Shown here: positions 15,590-23,585 of the stretch, piece by piece
Position numbering within the stretch: position 1 is the stretch's first letter
Layout of the letters: every line of letters begins with the position of its first letter
Assembly (NCBI GenBank): GCA_020846635.1
Contig: JADLDO010000039.1
Span: forward strand, 186,001-250,000
DNA length: 64,000 nt
Direction of reading: 5' to 3'
Source: Caldilineaceae bacterium
Lineage (GTDB): Bacteria > Chloroflexota > Anaerolineae > Caldilineales > Caldilineaceae
The notes under the pieces: generated by a model
Database searches by the model: none
The model's input: only the letters and a program-made list of their open reading frames with translations
Told to the model about the DNA's origin: nothing
Made by a program: the position numbers and the translations under genes

Positions 15590-17281
15590 TTAACCAGCCT
15601 CAGACGACCACTGGCTCACGCGGAAGATCACGAACTCAGCAGGCTTCACAGGTGCAACACCGATCTCAACCACCAACTGGCCCAGATCACGCTGGTGGGC
15701 AGGGTTGAGTTCTTCATCACACTTGACATAGAACGCCTGTGACGGGCTGGCTCCAAAAAGCGCGCCCTGCGAATAAACGCCCATCAGGAAGCTGGTCACA
15801 TCGCGGCGGATGCGGTTCCAAAGGCGCTGATCGTTCGGCTCAAAGACCGTCCACATGGTGCCCAATTGCAGCGACTTCTCGATGTAATTGAAAAGCCGTC
15901 GCACGTTGATATAGCGCCATGCCGGGTCGCTGCTCAAGGTACGCGCGCCCCAGACGCGATAGCCCATGCCGGGGAAAGCGCGGATGCAGTTGACGCCAAT
16001 CGGATTCAGCGTATCCTGCTCGCCCTTCGTCACGGTATAGGTGAGGTTGGTGACACCGCGCACAACTTCATTAGCGGGAGCCTTGTGGACACCGCGCGTG
16101 TTGTCGTTGCGTGCCCACACACCAGCCAGGTGACCACCGGGAGGAATGTTCATGGGCCGGTTCGTGACAGGGTCCATGATCTCGATCCAGGGATAGTAGA
16201 GCGCGCCATAGCTGGAATCGAACGCAGCCGTCTCCATGCGCCACTCTTTGATCTCCTGAGGGTTCATGTCCGGCGGCGCATCCAGGATTGCCACACGGTC
16301 GCCCATCATTTCACAATGATTGAGCATCATCGTCTGCACAGCCTTGACCATCTCCAGGTCCAACGTCTGGCCCGGCATGGTGGTCATCAGGTCGGGCACA
16401 ACCAGCATCGTGATGTCATCCAGGGAAGCGAGCCCCTCGACACCCGACCGCTCCATCACATCACCCTGGAAGTCGGAATATTCCGCCGGGGCAATCAACC
16501 GCCGCTGAATATTGAGCGATTGCTCTTGGCTCCGTGGGGTAATGCGGTCAATGGCCGTTTCGCCATCGGGAATCAAGAGATCGATGATCTTGGAAGTCTT
16601 GTTATTCTTATAGGCAAGCGCAACATGCTTTTCGCCATTGCTGGCGACCTCATGCAAGGTCACATCTTGCAAGACTTCGCTTACTTGCCAGCCACCACCG
16701 ATACCCTGGCGTTCCACGGTGAGCGTGAACGGCACAGATTGGCTCGGCCCACCCTTTGGGGTGCTGGGTGTTGACCCAGATGCAGCGCCATCCGCGGCAG
16801 CCGCCGCGCCATCCTTGCCCTCCGCATCTTTCGCCTTGCTGCTGCCGCCAGACTTGGGCGGTTCGGGCGCATCAACGCGCACGCGCAGCCGCAGGCCATC
16901 GAACCCAGCCTGCTTGGCCTGAACGGTCAGATAGGGCTTGCCGTCAGTCCCCAACAGCGTGGTCTGCGCTTTGGGAATTGTCTTTACACTGAGGACGTAG
17001 CAGCGCGTCCCCCCATTGAGAAAATAACCATACGCCGCATGGGGCAAATAGGCCCCCTGGACTAACCCACCGAACCGCTCCACATACTGTGTCCAGTTGG
17101 TCACCAGTTGGGGCTTGTTCAACAGGTCTTCGACGATTGTCTCGCCATTGACCACTCGTTCGATCTGTGCCTTTTCAGTGAAGCCGATAAAGCAGGCCAT
17201 CGCCGTCCCAACACCCTGGATAGGCTTTGGTCCTCGGTCAACTTCCTCAACATAGACACCGGGAGATAAATACTCGGGCAT
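15590..17281 (-). CDS. eCIS contractile sheath protein
   Basis: A 563-residue tail sheath protein. The N-terminus is diagnostic (PEYLSPGVYVEEVDRGPKPI). The C-terminal half contains NRPMNIPPGGHLAGVWARND, TRGVHKAPANEVVRGVTNL and GYRVWGARTLSSDPAWRYIN, followed by VRRLFNYIEKSLQLGTMW, all conserved in sheath subunits. A strong ribosome binding site (GAGGAGGAGCGA) precedes the ATG. Residues about 139-182 are a Gly/Ser/Lys/Ala-rich insertion (PKSGGSSKAKDAEGKDG...) not expected in the core fold and probably exposed on the outer surface. It is the only sheath gene, unlike Afp/PVC clusters with two or three. Confidence 0.96.
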   Translation of the reverse strand: MPEYLSPGVYVEEVDRGPKPIQGVGTAMACFIGFTEKAQIERVVNGETIVEDLLNKPQLVTNWTQYVERFGGLVQGAYLPHAAYGYFLNGGTRCYVLSVKTIPKAQTTLLGTDGKPYLTVQAKQAGFDGLRLRVRVDAPEPPKSGGSSKAKDAEGKDGAAAAADGAASGSTPSTPKGGPSQSVPFTLTVERQGIGGGWQVSEVLQDVTLHEVASNGEKHVALAYKNNKTSKIIDLLIPDGETAIDRITPRSQEQSLNIQRRLIAPAEYSDFQGDVMERSGVEGLASLDDITMLVVPDLMTTMPGQTLDLEMVKAVQTMMLNHCEMMGDRVAILDAPPDMNPQEIKEWRMETAAFDSSYGALYYPWIEIMDPVTNRPMNIPPGGHLAGVWARNDNTRGVHKAPANEVVRGVTNLTYTVTKGEQDTLNPIGVNCIRAFPGMGYRVWGARTLSSDPAWRYINVRRLFNYIEKSLQLGTMWTVFEPNDQRLWNRIRRDVTSFLMGVYSQGALFGASPSQAFYVKCDEELNPAHQRDLGQLVVEIGVAPVKPAEFVIFRVSQWSSEAG

Positions 17282-17494
17282 TCGCTCCTCCTCGCGAGAC
17301 TGCGTACTTCAAAGTTTTTTGACCCAATTGATAGAGATAGAAAATACAAACAAATACTGACCGGAACTAGATTTTAACCAACCAAAGATTTGTGATGGAT
17401 GCCAATGCATCACGCAGGGTTTTATGTCTATTGCACATCACTTCCCGCGTATTCATCACTACTTTGGTGACTAACACAGTTGCTAACTAACGCA

Positions 17495-18361
17495 CTAGAG
17501 ATAAATGTCATATTCTGCCGGGTTCGAAGGGACTTCGATGGGGTGTTGGGTGGGCGAATCCTGCCCAGTCCACACCTCAAGGGTATACGTCCCAGCGCGC
17601 AGGTTGAGAATGCTATACCGTCCATTGGGGGCCACCGTCACCGGCACAGCAAGCTCAAGCAGTTGCACGCTCAAATGCTCCAGTGCGTAAGTGCTGTGTA
17701 CCATGCCCGTCACAGAATAGAACTGATCGCCAATGACAAGGCCATTCGTGTTGAGATTGCCATTGCCGCCGTTGGCAGTACCGAGGCCATATGGGTCCAT
17801 CTGCCCATAGCTGATCTCGGTCTGGCGTACCAGCGGCACCGTCCAGTCGGCATAGGGCTCAATCGCCAGGGTCATGGTGAGATCGACAATGGGGCGCATT
17901 TCATTGTCCAACATCGACCAGATCTCGCGCCGGATGTCGCGTTGGTCATATTGGGCGACCTTCATCAGGATGTCGTATTCCTGATCGGCCAATGGCCCAT
18001 ATTGGAATTCTTCGGGCAAAGCCTTATAGCGATAGAGCACCATCAACAGCCGCCCCAAAAGCCGGTGCTCGTCACCCGGATCATTGGCCCAGGCTGTCAC
18101 CATGTAATGCACATCGAGGCGCACAGGGCTCACATTGATGGTCGCCATTGTGCCGCTGATCGAAGAGCCCAGATAGGGCTGTTGTGTACGCAATTTATTG
18201 TTCTCGCGCACATCGTGCATGAAGAGATTGATGGTTGGGCGGCTCAAGCGAGAGGCCCAATCACGCGTCGGCTGGTCAAAGGCAATATCTACCTCGTTAC
18301 TGCTGATCGGCATCTCTTGAATCAGCAGATCGCGCAGGGCATCATCCAGGTTGTCAATCAT
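17495..18361 (-). CDS. DUF4255 (Pvc16-type) cap/terminator protein
   Basis: A 288-residue protein. Residues 1-190 match the DUF4255/Pvc16 family (MIDNLDDALRDLLIQEMPIS, LSRPTINLFMHDVRENNKLR and VRLDVHYMVTAWANDPGDEH), which caps the distal end of sheath and tube. The C-terminal 70 residues add a small beta-sandwich-like module (YSILNLRAGTYTLEVWTG). The gene is directly upstream of the sheath gene, as in many eCIS clusters, with a 213-bp AT-rich gap that could hold a promoter for the structural genes. No confident promoter could be picked there. Confidence 0.9.
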   Translation of the reverse strand: MIDNLDDALRDLLIQEMPISSNEVDIAFDQPTRDWASRLSRPTINLFMHDVRENNKLRTQQPYLGSSISGTMATINVSPVRLDVHYMVTAWANDPGDEHRLLGRLLMVLYRYKALPEEFQYGPLADQEYDILMKVAQYDQRDIRREIWSMLDNEMRPIVDLTMTLAIEPYADWTVPLVRQTEISYGQMDPYGLGTANGGNGNLNTNGLVIGDQFYSVTGMVHSTYALEHLSVQLLELAVPVTVAPNGRYSILNLRAGTYTLEVWTGQDSPTQHPIEVPSNPAEYDIYL

Positions 18362-18480
18362 ACAATCGCGCCTTGTTTGCTCATTTTATGAATTTGCGTG
18401 CCCTGTTGAATCCCACAGCATTACCACTGCGCCAAGCGCGCGCAGGTAGAGAGCGCAAGCCATACCGTCTCAGCATGTTC

Positions 18481-19485
18481 CTATGCTGACGGCCCGGTCG
18501 ATTGCTTGCCGGAAACAATCCCTAGTATCTCCGGTAGATAGAGATCCATCACGGCTAGGTTTTGGTAGGCCAGATTGCGAAATAAGAGGGGTGCCAGCCC
18601 TACGTCAGTCACATCTACGCCGGTACGAAAACGTACAGCATTGTGGCTGAAGTCCAGCTCGAAATTACCGAGAGAGAGGTCGGCGTTGACCCGGCAGAGG
18701 TACTCGGTCATTCGTTGCAGAGCGGATGCAGGTACAGAGACGGGGCAAACCGAATAGAAGAGTACCTGGTCGAGTTCATGTAGAATTCGAGTATAACACA
18801 TCCAACTTCCATTTTGCCCATCATAGACTGTACGAAATAATCCTTCAGACGCATCCGCGGTTTCCCAATCCCACTCCTCTTCCTCAAAAAAGAGCATCAC
18901 TGCATCCAGCAAAGAGAGCGGGCTTGCCAAGTCAGGTGGCAGTGCAGCGCTCCCGGCTTCTTCGGCGGCAAGCCAGAGCTCACTTGCCATATCCGTGACC
19001 ATCTCGGTGATGATCGCTTCCTGCGCGTCGTCCATTGCCCCAGAACTGATTCCCGCGTTGTTCTCTGACGGCTTGCTTGACGGGGGAAGCATGTCCCCCA
19101 ACGGTTTGGCCCATACGAAATGCCACGCTTCCATCATCAACAACTTGCGGGCGAATTCGTCGGTCAAGCTATTCAGACTGAGACGCCGCCCCGCTTGGTT
19201 GAGCGTCGGCGCATCCTTGCCCACGTTCTTCGCCAGGTCTTCGTTCAACCTCAACTTCACGGTCACAGGCTGGGCAAGCGCCTGTAAATCCGGGTGGGGA
19301 GGAATGACGCCCCGCGCCACCAATCCATAAAAGCTCTTTGCAGAAAAAGCGCCGCGCAAGGAACAGACCGGCGTTTCTGCTTCCCCAAAGATGGCCCCCA
19401 ATTCAGCATCCTGTAAGGCGAACGCTTGCCCATTGGGCAGCCGCAACGCCACATCCTGACCAAAGCGGTAATACGCACGCCCCAT
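18481..19485 (-). CDS. eCIS-associated protein with YbjN-like C-terminal domain
   Basis: A 334-residue protein when started at the ATG at 19485, two bases after the stop of the upstream gene and 10 bases downstream of a GGGAAG ribosome site. A longer frame would overlap the upstream gene by 140 bases and is unlikely. The N-terminal part (MGRAYYRFGQDVALRLPNGQ) resembles nothing I recognise with certainty. The last 130 residues (LFRTVYDGQNGSWMCYTRIL, then ALQRMTEYLCRVNADLSLGN and FELDFSHNAVRFRTGVDV) fit the YbjN/type III chaperone-like fold. This suggests a chaperone, perhaps for loading the nearby cargo protein. Function is inferred. Confidence 0.65.
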   Translation of the reverse strand: MGRAYYRFGQDVALRLPNGQAFALQDAELGAIFGEAETPVCSLRGAFSAKSFYGLVARGVIPPHPDLQALAQPVTVKLRLNEDLAKNVGKDAPTLNQAGRRLSLNSLTDEFARKLLMMEAWHFVWAKPLGDMLPPSSKPSENNAGISSGAMDDAQEAIITEMVTDMASELWLAAEEAGSAALPPDLASPLSLLDAVMLFFEEEEWDWETADASEGLFRTVYDGQNGSWMCYTRILHELDQVLFYSVCPVSVPASALQRMTEYLCRVNADLSLGNFELDFSHNAVRFRTGVDVTDVGLAPLLFRNLAYQNLAVMDLYLPEILGIVSGKQSTGPSA

Positions 19486-19486
19486 A

Positions 19487-19966
19487 CTAATCGTCTTCCC
19501 GTCCAACCCCTGTGTAATAAGCCCACAATCCCAGCGGAATGGCCGAGATGACCGCGGCCCCCACCGCAAGTAACAAGCGTGACCAGAGAACCGCATCTCG
19601 CACCGCAGGGCCAAACTCGCCAATTGCAAAGTCCGACAGGATTACGGGCAGGTTGATCACAACCGTCAGAAAGATCGGCCCTGCCCCCAAGGTGCTGCCA
19701 ATCGCCGCGCCTTGCAAAACGGTTATAATGGCACGCAGCGCTGACCCATAAGCCGCCTCATACTCTTCGTCATCACGCGTCACATAGATCGTTAGCCACA
19801 AAGCGATTGGCATCAGACCCACCAACGCATAGTAGCCATTGCCGATGATGCGAAGCGCCGATGGAGTGTCCTGCGCCCAAATCACCACGGCTAGAGCCAG
19901 GACGCCGCTAACCACCAAACTCACTCCCGCAATGGCCCCGGCCAACAAGACGACAGCCTGAATCAT
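19487..19966 (-). CDS. Small four-helix membrane protein coupled to the DUF4157 gene
   Basis: A 159-residue very hydrophobic protein with about four membrane segments (residues about 5-30, 45-63, 85-112 and 128-152). A short charged loop (TRDDEEYEAAYGSALRA) lies between the second and third. Its ATG overlaps the stop of the DUF4157 gene (ATGA, 19963-19966), so the two are translationally coupled. No family recognised. It could protect the producer from the DUF4157 protein, help release particles, or anchor assembly at the membrane; none of these can be decided from sequence. Confidence 0.75.
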   Translation of the reverse strand: MIQAVVLLAGAIAGVSLVVSGVLALAVVIWAQDTPSALRIIGNGYYALVGLMPIALWLTIYVTRDDEEYEAAYGSALRAIITVLQGAAIGSTLGAGPIFLTVVINLPVILSDFAIGEFGPAVRDAVLWSRLLLAVGAAVISAIPLGLWAYYTGVGREDD

Positions 19967-22900
19967 GATTCCTCAGATTGAGAGGGTGAGCCTTCCTGCT
20001 CCCCCTTGCCACCTTCAGGCACTTCTTGCACATCGCTGTTCAGATCTTCAATTGTCTTGGCAATCTCCGGCAGCATGGCGATAAACTTGCTCTTGCGCAG
20101 CCGCTTCTTCTTCTGTGCAAGGTCCGCCAGCGCGCCAAAGGCCGAGCGTACGGGATGCGAGAGTACCCTAACGGCTGACTTGGCTTTGCGTACCTTCTCC
20201 GCCTGTTGATTGACTTTTGTGTTCTCCACGTTCGCATGACCTGCATAGGGGCTCATGGCGTTCACGCCGAGCTTTTGACCAATATTGCCAACCACCGGAA
20301 CACCCGAGCGAACGGCCATGCTGGCTGGCGTGCCCCACATGGAGCCGCTCAGGTCTGCCGTGTGTGAGCCAGCGCCAAAGGCCGCCCCTTGATTCTGGAA
20401 GCTCAACAATCCCGTACTGCCACTCAGCCCCATGACCAAACCACCACTCGCCGCCGCAAACGCCCCTTCTCCAAAGGCAAGCCCTTGACGCGTATTTTCC
20501 CCCCGCAGAATGGAGCGCGACATCGGATCGTTGGTCATTGCAAGCCCCACGCCAGACCAAATCAACAACAGCAAGTCAATGGCCGCTTTAGAGATCGCAG
20601 AATAGAGGGCAATGGAAGCAAAGACTGCACCGACAGGCGCACCCTGCCCCCCTGTAATAATCGTCACCCACAGCGCCGCCGCAGAGGCGATATCGCGCAC
20701 GATTTGGAGAGCAAACGAGATGCCCTTGAAGAAGACATAGGCGCGTGCGCCATGCTTGCCCCCCAACCCCCTGACATTCTTGCCATCCACGCCGCGCAGA
20801 ATCTGTTTTAGCTCATAATGTTTGCGGATGATGTCATCAAGAATGGTGCGGCTCTTTAGCCCAACCCGGTAGCCGCCGGCTTCATCTTCCGCCTCAATAC
20901 GATACAAGCCGCCGGTCAGCACACGCAGCCCGGCTCCGGCGACCATGCCGACCACCTTCTTGGTCTTACGCATGGCGCTGCTCATGGCCCGCTTGCCTAC
21001 ATACTTCTCATACTTCTGGCTCTCGTCGTAGACTTCTTTCTTGAAGGCACGCATCTTCTCCAAGTTCACAGCAGCCAAAGCCACCTGTTCCCGCGCATCC
21101 CCTGCTTTCCGAATGGCGAGGTCGATCTGCTCCGGGCTTTGATTCCCGCTGCTGCGTGCCACATCGATCTCGTCATAGAGCGCCTTCGCCCGTTGATAGC
21201 GGACGTCGGTATCCTTCGTATATTGCTCTGCCAGAACCATGCGTTTCTGCGCTTTGGCATAGAGCATCGCCCGGATTTCCAGGCGTTTGATCTGCTTGGC
21301 AAACTTCTTTTCAGACTTGGTGAGCTTGGAAACCTCGTCGGGCTTTTTGCCTTTTGCGCCGCCGCTGGATTGCTGCGCCTGTTCCAGCATCTTTTGACCC
21401 TGCTGCGCCCCCGCAGCAATTTCAGCCTTCTTGGCCGCTTCGGGGTCTTGCTCGGTTCCTTCAGGGCCTTGCGTGTTCTGCATGGTGCGCGAACCGCCTG
21501 CCATCGCATAGGCCTGCTCGTCGTCCAACATGCCGGGGTCACCGTCAGAGTTAGCGCGCGCCATGCCCGACCCGACCGCACGCATTGCCGCGGCTTCGCT
21601 AAAGTTTTGGCTAACACTTGCCCCTTTGCTGCCCAGATGCCCTTCCAGCACCTTAAAGTCAGTCGAAAGATAGAGGAAGTAGCCTTCGACTTTGCCCTTG
21701 ATCCCAATCAGATCGAGGACTGAATCCGATGCGCTTTTCTCTGCCGCTGGAATGCTGCGCGCCTTATATCTGCCTAAGCTGCCCGACAGCCCGGCGCGCC
21801 CAGCGGCAAGTTCTGTGTCACCCTTCTGGCCCGCACCGGCTTCTTGCTCGCGCATCTTCTCAACCAACTGATCCGATTCATCCGCCATCGTATGGCTCTG
21901 CATCGCCACCTGCATCATAGCGGGGTCATTGCTCGTCACCTGGGCGCTATTGGCAGCGATCCGTTCAAGGTTTCCATCGATCTTTGTGCGAATTTCCGTG
22001 AGGTCTTGCTTGTATTTTTCGGTAAATTGCTTGAGTGCCTGGTTGCCTTTTTGCATGCCAGAGACAGCGTCTTTGGCAGAATCTAACTTGGCGCTTTTCC
22101 CTGCGGATGTGATCTCATCACTGACTGCGGAATCCGCCAACTTGCGGTCGGCATCCACAACGGCTTTCGCAAACAAGCTATCCGCATCGCTTTTGGCTTT
22201 TGTGGCTCGTGCAAAGGCGGCTTCCTGCGTCTGGGTCGGATTCCCCGTAATCGGCGTACTGATATTCGGGATGACCGGCTCCGGCTTTTTGCGCGAGAAG
22301 AAATTCTTGATCTTCTGCCAGGTTGGCCCACGCTGGATCACGCCTTTGGGGCTGCGCTGCACCAAAGGGAGTGGACGCGCACCCGTCTGCTGAATCGTAT
22401 GCGTCAACTCATGGGCTAATAAGTGGCGTCCGGCCTGGGAATTCGGGTTAAAACCACCTGCGCCAAAGGCAATATGCGAACCATGCGTAAAGGCGCGGGC
22501 GTGAATATCGCGGCTCAGTTGCACCGCATCACTGCCCGTATGGATACGCACGCCGCCCAGATCGGCCCCAAAACGAGGCTCCATCTCCTGGCGAACCCTG
22601 TCAGGTAAGGGTCGCCCCCCCTGCTCCATACGCCGGATGCGCTCATGCACGCTTGCGTCTGCCGTAAAACTGCCGTCGGCATGCACAGGGTTGTCGCTCG
22701 CGTGCGCTCCCTTGCGCTGTATCATGCGCTTGATGTTCAACGCTGGCGTTGGCTGCGGCGCGCCCGCCACGTCGTCTTGCTTATCTCTAGACTTGACGTT
22801 GGCTACCGGCTTGCGCTGGGCAAATCCGCTTGTCACCAGGCGCGCAATCTTATCGGCCTCTTGTTCATAGGCATCGTTGACCGGCCCCACTTGCAATTTG

Positions 22901-23169
22901 GCCTGGATCGTCACGTCCTTCGTTTCGCCGCGCACCAATGCAGCCACAGCCCGGTTGCCCACAGTACGTTGCAGCGCCAGCATGTCCGAACGGAGCGCAT
23001 GGTGGGGGCTTCGTTGAATGCGTGCCACTGCCGAACTGTCTAGTGGTGGCGGCGTCGCTCCGGCTCCCGCAGCAACTTGATGCCCAATCATGCCAATTTG
23101 CAGCTCTGTTTGCCTGGCGGGGGCCTGATTCTCTTGTAGTTTTGGCTTTTCCCTGTTCGGTTCCGCCAT
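19963..23169 (-). CDS. DUF4157 (eCIS core domain) cargo or toxin-like protein
   Basis: A 1068-residue protein counted from the ATG at 23169; a GTG at 23199 could add 10 residues. Residues about 66-80 contain LALQRTVGNRAV and residues 92-109 contain LQVGPVNDAYEQEADKIA, both typical of eCIS-linked DUF4157 proteins. The DUF4157 domain spans about 185-262 and ends in the zinc-protease-like LLAHELTHTIQQTG (HELTH at 253-257). It is followed by PLPLVQRSPKGVIQRGPTWQ. A long charged, helix-rich region follows, then two hydrophobic segments near residues 830-890 (IVRDIASAAALWVTIITGG, AISKAAIDLLLLIWSGVGLA) that could insert into a membrane. Such proteins are usual eCIS cargo; the peptidase may process itself. 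The toxic activity is not identifiable. Confidence 0.88.
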   Translation of the reverse strand: MAEPNREKPKLQENQAPARQTELQIGMIGHQVAAGAGATPPPLDSSAVARIQRSPHHALRSDMLALQRTVGNRAVAALVRGETKDVTIQAKLQVGPVNDAYEQEADKIARLVTSGFAQRKPVANVKSRDKQDDVAGAPQPTPALNIKRMIQRKGAHASDNPVHADGSFTADASVHERIRRMEQGGRPLPDRVRQEMEPRFGADLGGVRIHTGSDAVQLSRDIHARAFTHGSHIAFGAGGFNPNSQAGRHLLAHELTHTIQQTGARPLPLVQRSPKGVIQRGPTWQKIKNFFSRKKPEPVIPNISTPITGNPTQTQEAAFARATKAKSDADSLFAKAVVDADRKLADSAVSDEITSAGKSAKLDSAKDAVSGMQKGNQALKQFTEKYKQDLTEIRTKIDGNLERIAANSAQVTSNDPAMMQVAMQSHTMADESDQLVEKMREQEAGAGQKGDTELAAGRAGLSGSLGRYKARSIPAAEKSASDSVLDLIGIKGKVEGYFLYLSTDFKVLEGHLGSKGASVSQNFSEAAAMRAVGSGMARANSDGDPGMLDDEQAYAMAGGSRTMQNTQGPEGTEQDPEAAKKAEIAAGAQQGQKMLEQAQQSSGGAKGKKPDEVSKLTKSEKKFAKQIKRLEIRAMLYAKAQKRMVLAEQYTKDTDVRYQRAKALYDEIDVARSSGNQSPEQIDLAIRKAGDAREQVALAAVNLEKMRAFKKEVYDESQKYEKYVGKRAMSSAMRKTKKVVGMVAGAGLRVLTGGLYRIEAEDEAGGYRVGLKSRTILDDIIRKHYELKQILRGVDGKNVRGLGGKHGARAYVFFKGISFALQIVRDIASAAALWVTIITGGQGAPVGAVFASIALYSAISKAAIDLLLLIWSGVGLAMTNDPMSRSILRGENTRQGLAFGEGAFAAASGGLVMGLSGSTGLLSFQNQGAAFGAGSHTADLSGSMWGTPASMAVRSGVPVVGNIGQKLGVNAMSPYAGHANVENTKVNQQAEKVRKAKSAVRVLSHPVRSAFGALADLAQKKKRLRKSKFIAMLPEIAKTIEDLNSDVQEVPEGGKGEQEGSPSQSEES

Positions 23170-23585
23170 GGAGACAAATCTCTGCCGGCATTTCTGCACG
23201 ACGTATCTGCAGTAATGGTTTTTGAGGAAGATTAGCTATTCTGAACTATCTTTATAATTTGTATGATTTGTGGATGGGGACCGCAGCAGATCGGAGCAGA
23301 ACGGATCGCCATCATCTAGTCAACCGCTAGGCTATCTATGTACAGCGTATCTATGTACAGCGAAAAGCATAGCGGGAACTCTCGTATCATTCACCTTGCT
23401 ACCGTTGTGCCCAATGAGCGAAGAGGAAGGGTTGTTATACTCAGTAGCGCCTTGCTTAGAGGATACAGCGGAATCGGCGAACAATGTACTGTGAAAGTTA
23501 TCAAAAAGCTTACGATTGTGCTATAGACAAATGACTTAAGTTGTCAAGGGCTGTCATTTAACAGTTTTTAGTAACAGTGTCTAGC
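23170..23585. promoter_or_regulatory. Non-coding region upstream of the DUF4157 gene with a 15-bp tandem repeat
   Basis: No convincing gene lies here. TATCTATGTACAGCG occurs twice in tandem without mismatch (23333-23347 and 23348-23362), about 165 bases upstream of the DUF4157 start. The AT-rich segment 23225-23275 contains TTATAAAGAT on the minus strand and could hold a -10 element. The repeat may be an operator for separate control of the cargo gene. Confidence 0.5.

Noticed and set aside
17505..17540. GGGTTCGAAG-like sequence suggestive of a tRNA T-loop
   Set aside because: It lies inside the DUF4255 coding region and no cloverleaf can be drawn around it. No other tRNA-like sequence was seen in the gaps.
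23270..23494. Small open frame in the gap upstream of the DUF4157 gene
   Set aside because: It spans the 15-bp tandem repeat, lacks a ribosome site and shows no protein-like features.
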